A stretch of DNA of 17,801 bases from Clostridiales bacterium (lineage in GTDB: Bacteria; Bacillota; Clostridia; Oscillospirales; Butyricicoccaceae): assembly GCA_019418305.1 (NCBI GenBank), contig DYCA01000032.1:1-17801 (forward strand), given 5' to 3'. Of the stretch, positions 1-5,140 are shown piece after piece (the first letter of the stretch is position 1; every line of letters starts with the position of its first letter). Below the pieces are notes generated by a model that was not told where the DNA came from, ran no database searches, and saw only the letters and a program-made list of their open reading frames with translations. The position numbers and the translations under genes were made by a program.

Positions 1-2
1 CC

Positions 3-1088
3 TTCTTATCATTTGTCATACCGCTGATGATCCTCGCCTACGTTACTATGGGTATCGCCAATCTGAAAAACGGCGCGGGAAAACTGCTGCTCATCACCGT
101 AATCATCGCCTATGGTTCTACGCTGCTCGCAGGCTCGGCCTCCTATTTTGTGGCGCACAATCTGTTCCCCAGCTTTATGAGTCCCGATGCGCTGGAGCAA
201 ATCGCTGCGACAGCCGAAAATTCTCTGGAAACCTATTTCAGTCTGAGCATTCCCCCTCTGCTGGATACGCTTTCCGCTGTTGTACTGGCCTTTGTGCTCG
301 GCCTGTGTCTATCTTCGCTGCGCGGCAAAACCATCGGAGACACACTGTACAACGGTATCAGCGACTTCTCCGGTATCATTGACAAGGTGCTCCATTCGGT
401 CATCATTCCCCTGCTGCCGCTTTACATCTGCGGTACTTTCACCGATATGACCAAATCCGGTAAAACTTTCGCTATTCTGGGCATCCTATGGAAGGTATTC
501 CTTGTCGTCATCATCATGCATCTTATCTGCATCGTCATTCAATTCACCATCGCAGGTACTGTCAGCAAGAAAAACCCCTTCACCCTTATTAAAAACCAGA
601 TCCCCGGTTATGCTACCGCGCTTGGTACGCAGTCCTCTGCCGCAACCATCCCAGTTAATCTGCAGTGTGCGGAAGCGGACGGTGTTTCCGAGGAAATTCG
701 TAATTTCGTTGTTCCTCTGTGCGCCAACATCCATATGGCCGGCTCGATGATTACTATCACAGCCTGTGCAACCGCTGTCTGCCTGATGAATCAGCTCCCC
801 ATCAGCATCGCGACCGTAGTTCCCTTTGTCATGACGCTTGGCATTGCCATGATCGCTTCCCCCGGCGCACCCGGCGGCTCCATCATGACCGCACTCCCCT
901 TCCTGTACATGATTTTCGGTGCGGAAGCCGGCGACCCCAGCGGTCCGATCTGCGCCATCATGGTTGCTCTGTATATCACACAGGACTCCTTCGGCACGGC
1001 CTGCAACGTGTCCGGCGATAATGCAATCGGCGTTATTGTTGATACCATTTATCAGAAATTTATTAACAAAAATCCCGCAAAATCCTGA
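3..1088 (+). CDS. sstT: Dicarboxylate/amino acid:cation symporter (DAACS family), probably serine/threonine transporter; 5' end outside the window
   Basis: Membrane symporter that probably imports serine with a cation. The frame is open to the window edge, so the N-terminus is missing; what remains is about 360 residues of hydrophobic, multi-span protein. The HP1 signature reads SQSSAATIP, matching the SSAATLP of glutamate-transporter homologues, and the last-helix motif reads QDSFGTACNVSGD, matching D(x)MGRTMVNVTGD. The arginine that binds the acidic side chain in GltPh (R397) is a glycine here, and the NMDGT motif is HMAGS. SstT has QDS..TA.N at this place, so a neutral substrate is more likely than glutamate or aspartate. 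The two serine dehydratase genes start 30 bp downstream, which supports serine as substrate. Family membership is sure; substrate is inference. Confidence 0.85.
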   Translation, partial: FLSFVIPLMILAYVTMGIANLKNGAGKLLLITVIIAYGSTLLAGSASYFVAHNLFPSFMSPDALEQIAATAENSLETYFSLSIPPLLDTLSAVVLAFVLGLCLSSLRGKTIGDTLYNGISDFSGIIDKVLHSVIIPLLPLYICGTFTDMTKSGKTFAILGILWKVFLVVIIMHLICIVIQFTIAGTVSKKNPFTLIKNQIPGYATALGTQSSAATIPVNLQCAEADGVSEEIRNFVVPLCANIHMAGSMITITACATAVCLMNQLPISIATVVPFVMTLGIAMIASPGAPGGSIMTALPFLYMIFGAEAGDPSGPICAIMVALYITQDSFGTACNVSGDNAIGVIVDTIYQKFINKNPAKS

Positions 1089-1118
1089 TTATTCTGCAAT
1101 TAGGTAAGGAGAACATTC

Positions 1119-1787
1119 ATGTCCTTTGTCAGTGTTTTCGATGTTTTGGGGCCGAATATGATCGGCCCCTCCAGCTCCCATACAGCAGGAGCTGCCGTCA
1201 TCGCTTTTTTGGCGCACAAAATGATTGCTCCACCGCTGAAAAAAGTGGACTTTACCCTTTATGGTTCTTTTGCCAAAACCTATCATGGCCATGGCACCGA
1301 TCGCGCACTGCTGGGCGGTATGATGGGTTTTAATACGGATGATATCCGCATCCGCAATTCTTTCCAGATTGCCGCGGAGCGCGGACTCGCCTACAGTTTC
1401 ACTCCGTGCGAATCCGAAACAGACATACACCCGAACACGGTGGATATCCGCATGGAAAACACCCGTGGACAAGCGATGACTGTGCGCGGAGAATCGCTGG
1501 GCGGAGGCAAGGTACGCATCTCCCGCATCAACGGAGTCTCGGTGGATTTTACCGGCGATTACAGCACGGTTATCGTCGTCCAGCAGGACAAGCCCGGTGT
1601 CGTAGCACATATCACTAAGGTCCTCAGCGACAGCAATGTCAATATTGCTTTTATGCGTCTGTTCCGCGAGTCCAAAGGCAACACTGCCTATACCATCGTC
1701 GAATCCGACGGCCGGTTCCCGGAGGGCATTGCCGAACCGCTGCGCAACCACCCCCATGTGCATGACGTAATGATTGTAGAACCGTAG
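1119..1787 (+). CDS. sdaAB: L-serine ammonia-lyase, iron-sulfur-dependent, beta subunit
   Basis: Small subunit of the two-chain [4Fe-4S] L-serine dehydratase, which converts serine to pyruvate and ammonia in the cytoplasm. The protein has 222 residues, normal for the family. The N-terminal GPSSSHTAGA motif (about residues 16-25) is the conserved serine-rich segment of the beta domain. The C-terminal part (from about residue 148) is an ACT domain, with the typical DKPGVVAHITKVLSD core, a likely regulatory module. A TAAGGAG ribosome site lies 9-10 bp before the ATG. It is followed after 13 bp by sdaAA and preceded by the symporter, so the three probably form one operon for serine uptake and catabolism. 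Confidence 0.95.
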   Translation: MSFVSVFDVLGPNMIGPSSSHTAGAAVIAFLAHKMIAPPLKKVDFTLYGSFAKTYHGHGTDRALLGGMMGFNTDDIRIRNSFQIAAERGLAYSFTPCESETDIHPNTVDIRMENTRGQAMTVRGESLGGGKVRISRINGVSVDFTGDYSTVIVVQQDKPGVVAHITKVLSDSNVNIAFMRLFRESKGNTAYTIVESDGRFPEGIAEPLRNHPHVHDVMIVEP

Positions 1788-1800
1788 GGAGAGAAAATAT

Positions 1801-2670
1801 ATGGATTTCAAATCTGCCAAAGAACTGCTGGTGTTGTGCCAGCAGGAACAATGCCTGATCTCTGAGATCATGCGTCGTCGGGAATGCATTTTGGGTGAAA
1901 CAACCCGTGATATGGTGGATCACCGTATGGCTCGCGCACTGGAGATTATGCGCAATTCCGCCACACAGCCGCTGAAAAGCCCGACTAAGTCCATGGGCGG
2001 CCTGATTGGCGGAGAAGCCAAAAAGCTATCCGCTCATGCAGCCAAGGGCAAGGCAATCTGCGGCGATGTTCTGGTCAAAGCCATGACATACGCGGTAGCG
2101 GTACTGGAGGTCAATGCATCCATGGGCCTCATCGTAGCTGCCCCCACTGCCGGCTCGGCCGGTGTGGTGCCCGGTTTATTATTGGCACTGCAGGATTGCT
2201 ATAAAATTTCTGATGCACGCCTTATTGACGCGCTGTTTAATGCAGGTGCCATCGGCTATTTGGCCATGCGCAATGCAACCGTCGCCGGTGCCGTGGGTGG
2301 CTGTCAGGCTGAAATCGGCGTTGCAGCTGCAATGGCGGCCTCTGCGACTGTAGAGTTAATGGGTGGCACACCGGAACAAAGTTTGGACGCGGGCTCCACT
2401 GTTCTGATGAACATGTTGGGACTGGTCTGTGATCCTGTTGGCGGTCTGGTAGAATACCCCTGTCAGAACAGAAATGCCGCCGGCGTTGCCAACGCACTGA
2501 TTGCTGCCGAACTTTCACTCAGCGGAGTTCATCAGCTGATTCCATTCGATGAAATGCTGGCAACCATGTATGCCGTAGGACGACGCATCCCCATCGAGCT
2601 GCGGGAAACCGCGCTGGGTGGCTGCGCCGTCACCCCCTCCGCCTGTGAATTATGCGGCCGCTGCAGTTAA
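1801..2670 (+). CDS. sdaAA: L-serine ammonia-lyase, iron-sulfur-dependent, alpha subunit
   Basis: Large subunit of the same serine dehydratase, 289 residues, a usual length. It shows the PTAGSAGVVPG motif near residue 117 and the cysteines expected to hold the [4Fe-4S] cluster: C221 in EYPCQNRN, C275 in GGCAVTP, and a C-terminal cluster C282, C285, C288. Which of the last three are ligands cannot be settled by eye. A GGGAGAG site precedes the ATG. The operon ends here and three terminator hairpins follow. The enzyme is oxygen-sensitive in characterised members, in keeping with an anaerobe. Confidence 0.95.
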   Translation: MDFKSAKELLVLCQQEQCLISEIMRRRECILGETTRDMVDHRMARALEIMRNSATQPLKSPTKSMGGLIGGEAKKLSAHAAKGKAICGDVLVKAMTYAVAVLEVNASMGLIVAAPTAGSAGVVPGLLLALQDCYKISDARLIDALFNAGAIGYLAMRNATVAGAVGGCQAEIGVAAAMAASATVELMGGTPEQSLDAGSTVLMNMLGLVCDPVGGLVEYPCQNRNAAGVANALIAAELSLSGVHQLIPFDEMLATMYAVGRRIPIELRETALGGCAVTPSACELCGRCS

Positions 2671-2805
2671 CGAAAATTATTCCTCCTCTCTTCTGTGAAC
2701 CGCTCCAGATGCGCTTGCGGACGCTGTGCTTGGTCATTCCGCGCAGCAGGCATTGCGTTCCAAGTCATCGAACACCTAAGTCCCATGAAAATTTGAATTT
2801 TACGA
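2671..2805. other. Gene-free stretch before the terminators
   Basis: The 135 bases after sdaAA hold no convincing ribosome site or protein. They are probably the 3' untranslated part of the serine operon. I see no other structure here. Confidence 0.5.
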
Positions 2806-2840
2806 AGCCTGGCGTTTGTCAACGCCAGGCTTTATTTTTT
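2806..2840 (+). terminator. Intrinsic terminator of the serine operon
   Basis: A perfect 11-bp stem (AGCCTGGCGTT with AACGCCAGGCT) with a four-base loop TGTC is followed by TTATTTTTT. This is a strong rho-independent terminator placed 135 bp after sdaAA. Confidence 0.93.
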
Positions 2841-2861
2841 GTATACAGTCGCATTTTCTAC

Positions 2862-2888
2862 AACGCCGCCATTCGGCAGCGTTTTTTA
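2862..2888 (+). terminator. Second intrinsic terminator
   Basis: AACGCCGCC pairs with GGCAGCGTT around an ATTC loop with one mismatch, and a run of T follows. It lies about 20 bp after the first terminator. Confidence 0.75.
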
Positions 2889-2933
2889 TATGCAATCGAG
2901 AAGCATGCCCGCTCCAACTATCATGATACATAT

Positions 2934-2973
2934 AAAAAAAGAGATTCCCATTTTATCGGGAATCTCTTTTTTT
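2934..2973. terminator. Third, bidirectional terminator
   Basis: A perfect 16-bp stem runs from seven A plus GAGATTCCC to GGGAATCTC plus seven T, with an eight-base loop. A-tract and T-tract on the two sides let it work in both directions. It seals off the csrA-tldR-flagellin locus from the serine operon. Confidence 0.9.
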
Positions 2974-3005
2974 GCGCACATTTTCGACGGTTTAAACCCG
3001 CAGTC

Positions 3006-3022
3006 TGTTACAAAAAGTATAG
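3006..3022 (+). repeat. Left copy of an imperfect 17-bp inverted repeat upstream of csrA
   Basis: TGTTACAAAAAGTATAG. The reverse complement of 3142-3158 reads TGTTCCTAAAAGTATAG, 15 of 17 identical. This left copy also sits inside its own palindrome (GTTACAAAAA, six bases, TTTTTGTAAC, 3007-3032). It could be an operator half, a recombination site or part of a stem. Confidence 0.6.
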
Positions 3023-3053
3023 TTTTTGTAACGCTAAAAATACAGCATTACTT

Positions 3054-3086
3054 TTGACATCTATTGATTAAATCGGATGTTTAATC
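3054..3086 (+). promoter_or_regulatory. Possible promoter and operator region of csrA-tldR
   Basis: A perfect TTGACA (3054-3059) could be a -35 box, but no good -10 box lies 16-18 bp away; TTTAAT at 3080-3085 is 20 bp away, so the promoter call is weak. GATTAAA (3066-3072) and TTTAATC (3080-3086) form a 7-bp inverted repeat with a 7-base centre, an operator candidate. Confidence 0.35.
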
Positions 3087-3141
3087 GAAAAGTTAAGACT
3101 GTTTTTTAAAAAAAATCAAAATTGGGAGCATGCCCCAAAAG

Positions 3142-3158
3142 CTATACTTTTAGGAACA
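3142..3158 (-). repeat. Right copy of the 17-bp inverted repeat upstream of csrA
   Basis: CTATACTTTTAGGAACA on the plus strand, the inverted partner of 3006-3022 with two mismatches. It ends 20 bp before the csrA ribosome site. The 119 bp between the copies contain the TTGACA box and the small operator-like repeat. Confidence 0.6.
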
Positions 3159-3178
3159 ATATCCAGATATTAGAGCCA

Positions 3179-3187
3179 AGAGAGGGG
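3179..3187 (+). promoter_or_regulatory. Ribosome-binding site that fixes the csrA start at GTG 3194
   Basis: AGAGAGGGG lies just before the GTG at 3194. Starting there puts the conserved CsrA sequence V(M)LSLQIKSGE at residue 1, as in the family. The upstream TTG at 3122 has no comparable site and would add 24 unrelated residues. Confidence 0.75.
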
Positions 3188-3193
3188 TACATC

Positions 3194-3682
3194 GTGCTTT
3201 CATTGCAAATCAAATCGGGAGAATACATCACCATCGGTGAAAACGTGGTCATTCAGGTGTTCCAGCGCTCAGGTTCCCAATTTCGGCTTGCAATTCAAGC
3301 GCCCCGGGAACTGCCCATCATGCGCGGAGAAGTGCGTGAGCGAGACGGTTCTCCCCGACCGGAAAGCGTAGGTGAATTTTTCGATAGACAGGAAGCACGC
3401 AAACGTGCCAAGCATGTGCGGCGTCTTGCCGCCCAACGGAAGGCAGCTGCGACACGCGCGGACGCAGTGCAGCAGCTTCGGACAATTTTGGATGAGTTAG
3501 AATCGCTGCCGGAGGTTCAGCAGGCCGCACGCGCGCAGCTCAAGCGGCTTGAACTTGCCGAAACCAGTATGGGACAAGGAGGTGCGGCACCCGATGGCAC
3601 AGAGTCAAAACGGAATCATCATCCGCAACACCACCATCAAAGTGCAGCTCTATCCCACACCTGCACAGGCGACGCTGTTTGA
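3194..3682 (+). CDS. csrA: CsrA-like RNA-binding regulator with a long C-terminal extension
   Basis: Likely mRNA-binding translational regulator. Residues 1-50 align without gaps to CsrA: LSLQIKSGEYITIGENVV matches LILTRRVGETLMIGDEVT, and APRELPIMRGEV matches APKEVSVHREEI. The RNA-contact residues L4 and R44 are kept, R7 is lysine, but R6 is isoleucine. CsrA is normally 60-75 residues; this protein has 162. The extra 100 residues are basic and helix-prone, rich in Arg, Ala and Gln, with a likely coiled-coil at about residues 62-115. The last 29 codons overlap the next gene in another frame. In Bacillus, CsrA blocks flagellin translation; this gene sits two genes before a flagellin whose leader has a CsrA-type hairpin. 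No fliW, the usual antagonist, is visible. CsrA homology is clear by eye; the role of the tail is unknown. Confidence 0.85.
   Translation: MLSLQIKSGEYITIGENVVIQVFQRSGSQFRLAIQAPRELPIMRGEVRERDGSPRPESVGEFFDRQEARKRAKHVRRLAAQRKAAATRADAVQQLRTILDELESLPEVQQAARAQLKRLELAETSMGQGGAAPDGTESKRNHHPQHHHQSAALSHTCTGDAV
3576..3583 (+). promoter_or_regulatory. Ribosome-binding site that fixes the tldR start at ATG 3594
   Basis: AAGGAGGT, a near-perfect site 10 bases before ATG 3594, lies inside the csrA coding sequence. It shows that translation starts at MAQSQNG rather than at the earlier ATG 3549. The 89-bp overlap suggests the two proteins are made from one transcript. Confidence 0.85.
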
Positions 3683-4766
3683 TAAAACCTTCGATTGCTG
3701 CCGCTATCTGTGGAACCGGATGCTGACCGATCAGGCGCGATTTTATGCGGAAACCGATGTACATTTCATCCCTACCCCAGCCAAATACAAAAAAAGTGCA
3801 CCTTTTTTGAAAGAAGTTGATTGCGGCGCACTGATTTCGGTGCATCAGAACCTGCGTCGCGCTTTTCAGCAGTTTTTCGATCATCCGGATCGTTTTCGGC
3901 ATCCTGCCTACAAAAAGAAGAAGCATTGCAAAAGCAGCTATACCATCTATTGCCAATACTACCCGTCCGGAAAAGGCGCAAGCATCTATCTGACGGACAA
4001 CGGAATCCGACTTCCCAAGGCCGGAATCGTAAAAGCCAGATTATACCGCAAGCCGCTGCATTGGTGGAAGCTCAAAACTGCGACGGTCAACAAAAGCCCG
4101 TCCGGCAAGTACTTCTGCTCATTGACATTTGAGTATGCGGTAAAACCACCCAAAACGGTACAACCGACACAGGAAACCACGCTGGGACTGAATTATTCCC
4201 TGTCCCATTTTTACATAGACAGCAACGGACGCGCCGCTGATGCACCGCACTGGATACACCGCTCGCAAGACAAGCTCGGGCGGATGCAAAAGCGGCTTGC
4301 ACAGATGCAGCGCGGCTCAAAAAACTACGAGCAGCAGCTTCACAGGCTTCAGTGCCTGTATGAGCACATCGCCAACCAGCGAAAAGATTTCATTCACAAG
4401 GAGAGCCGGCGGATAGCCAACGCCTGGGACGCCGTGTGTGTGAAAGATACCGATATGGTGGAGATGTCGCAGACGCTCCAACTCGGCAATGTGATGGATG
4501 CGGGCTATGGACAATTCCGCACATACCTGCAATACAAGCTGGAACGTATGGGTAAGCCGTATATCATGGTGGAAAAATACTTCCCATCCGCCAAGACCTG
4601 CCACCGCTGCGGTGCAGTCAACGATGCGCTTGCCGCAGATGCACGTCGATGGCAATGCCCTTCCTGCGGTGCAGTGCTTATGCGCGCCAGCAATGCCGCA
4701 GAAAACCTGCGGAATCAGGGCCTCGCACAATATTACGAAAACCAAGGTCGGCGCATTCCCGCCTGA
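3594..4766 (+). CDS. tldR: Nuclease-dead TnpB homologue (TldR-type), candidate RNA-guided repressor
   Basis: Related to IS200/IS605 TnpB, RNA-guided nucleases with a RuvC domain. The 390 residues carry the N-terminal TnpB pattern (KVQLYPTPAQATLFDKTFDCCRYLWN, split here only by description), a WWKLKTATVNKSPSGKYF segment, the RuvC region and an intact zinc ribbon (C336, C339, C355, C358). All three catalytic acids are lost. In RuvC-I the GIDLG aspartate is N200 (LGLNYSLSHF). In RuvC-II the glutamate of IEDL is K284 (VCVKDTDM). In RuvC-III the DRDxNAAxN aspartate is A365 (RASNAAEN). These positions correspond closely to D191, E278 and D361 of ISDra2 TnpB. The frame is otherwise intact, so this looks like selection for a DNA-binding role, not decay. 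No TnpA is present. Nuclease-dead TnpB proteins that repress flagellin genes (TldR) are known in enterobacteria; the flagellin next door fits. Actual target unknown. Confidence 0.88.
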   Translation: MAQSQNGIIIRNTTIKVQLYPTPAQATLFDKTFDCCRYLWNRMLTDQARFYAETDVHFIPTPAKYKKSAPFLKEVDCGALISVHQNLRRAFQQFFDHPDRFRHPAYKKKKHCKSSYTIYCQYYPSGKGASIYLTDNGIRLPKAGIVKARLYRKPLHWWKLKTATVNKSPSGKYFCSLTFEYAVKPPKTVQPTQETTLGLNYSLSHFYIDSNGRAADAPHWIHRSQDKLGRMQKRLAQMQRGSKNYEQQLHRLQCLYEHIANQRKDFIHKESRRIANAWDAVCVKDTDMVEMSQTLQLGNVMDAGYGQFRTYLQYKLERMGKPYIMVEKYFPSAKTCHRCGAVNDALAADARRWQCPSCGAVLMRASNAAENLRNQGLAQYYENQGRRIPA

Positions 4767-4980
4767 CTTTCTCACAGAACCATCATACCGGTCGGGACAC
4801 CGGTGTATGCCCATTCGCTTGCGGCGCGGAGGCGTTGATCGGATCGAAAGAGTCCTATCTTCCGATGCGATCAGCGTTTCCGACGCAGCCGATGGGAACA
4901 AAAGACGGCAACCCGCTGCGTTTCACGGCGGCGCGCCCGAAGCCCGTATTTTCGGGCAGTCCACGAGAATCCAACATAAT
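4767..4980 (+). ncRNA. Candidate guide RNA (omega-RNA-like scaffold plus guide) for the dead TnpB
   Basis: TnpB and TldR proteins use an RNA made from the 3' end of their gene and the bases beyond it. This stretch has no credible protein and is rich in local pairing: TGATC (4836-4840) with GATCA (4869-4873), ACGCAGC (4883-4889) with GCTGCGT (4915-4921), GGG (4894-4896) with CCC (4912-4914), and a last hairpin GCCCG (4942-4946), TATTTT, CGGGC (4953-4957). GAAGCCC-stem-GGG-AGT is the usual look of an IS605-type right end just before the guide. The guide would then begin at about 4958-4963 (AGTCCACGAGAATCC and on). The exact RNA ends are not visible in the sequence; scaffold boundaries are inference. 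Confidence 0.55.
4950..4962 (+). repeat. First copy of a 13-bp direct repeat (scaffold end / guide region)
   Basis: TTTCGGGCAGTCC, identical to 5035-5047 and in the same orientation, 85 bp apart. This copy forms the 3' arm of the last hairpin of the candidate guide RNA and the first bases after it. Confidence 0.8.
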
Positions 4981-5002
4981 TTTGTTTTCATCCGGCCGAC
5001 GG
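4977..5002 (+). promoter_or_regulatory. Possible sigma-28 (SigD) flagellin promoter
   Basis: TAAT (4977-4980), 15 bases, then CCGACGG (4996-5002) resembles the SigD pattern TAAA-N14/16-CCGATAT with three mismatches overall. It would start flagellin mRNA near 5010, leaving a leader of about 130 bases. GCCGA-CGGG-TCGGC in the same place also forms a small hairpin, so the match is only suggestive. Confidence 0.35.
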
Positions 5003-5034
5003 GTCGGCTGAAATAGATTACATGCGCCAATAGA

Positions 5035-5047
5035 TTTCGGGCAGTCC
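5035..5047 (+). repeat. Second copy of the 13-bp direct repeat, in the flagellin leader
   Basis: TTTCGGGCAGTCC, 94 bp before the flagellin ATG and flanked by AATAGA on its 5' side. Same strand and direction as the copy in the candidate guide RNA, which is the geometry expected of a guide and its protospacer, but other origins are possible. Confidence 0.8.
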
Positions 5048-5089
5048 GGCCGGTTGCCTGAGACCCGGCGGCGCTCCACGACCTGTGCT

Positions 5090-5108
5090 GGGGCAAAAGG
5101 ATGGCCCT
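5090..5108 (+). promoter_or_regulatory. CsrA-type hairpin in the flagellin 5' leader
   Basis: GGGC (5091-5094) pairs with GCCC (5104-5107), extended by a G-T pair, and the nine-base loop is AAAAGGATG. CsrA prefers ANGGA shown in a hairpin loop, and CAAAAGGATG is close to its high-affinity consensus. A second AGGA lies in the flagellin ribosome site AGGAGG (5127-5132), 33 bp further on. Two sites, one upstream and one over the ribosome site, is the arrangement known for Bacillus hag. Confidence 0.6.
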
Positions 5109-5140
5109 GTCACATTAATCAGATTTAGGAGGAACCTAGT

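Noticed and set aside
1089..1889. 266-codon minus-strand frame over sdaAB
   Set aside because: Antisense shadow of a well-supported gene without ribosome site or domain.
3122..3193. TTG start 24 codons upstream for the csrA-like gene
   Set aside because: It lacks a ribosome site, and the CsrA fold begins exactly at GTG 3194.
3594..4766. Reading the TnpB homologue as part of an active IS200/IS605 element
   Set aside because: No TnpA gene, no clear left end, and all three catalytic residues are missing.
4871..4895. GCCGATGG at 4888-4895 as a SigD -10 box
   Set aside because: No TAAA-type box at the right distance, and the bases are part of the paired guide RNA candidate.
4317..4901. 194-codon minus-strand frame over the 3' end of the dead TnpB gene
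   Set aside because: It is a shadow of tldR and the structured region; no ribosome site and no domain.
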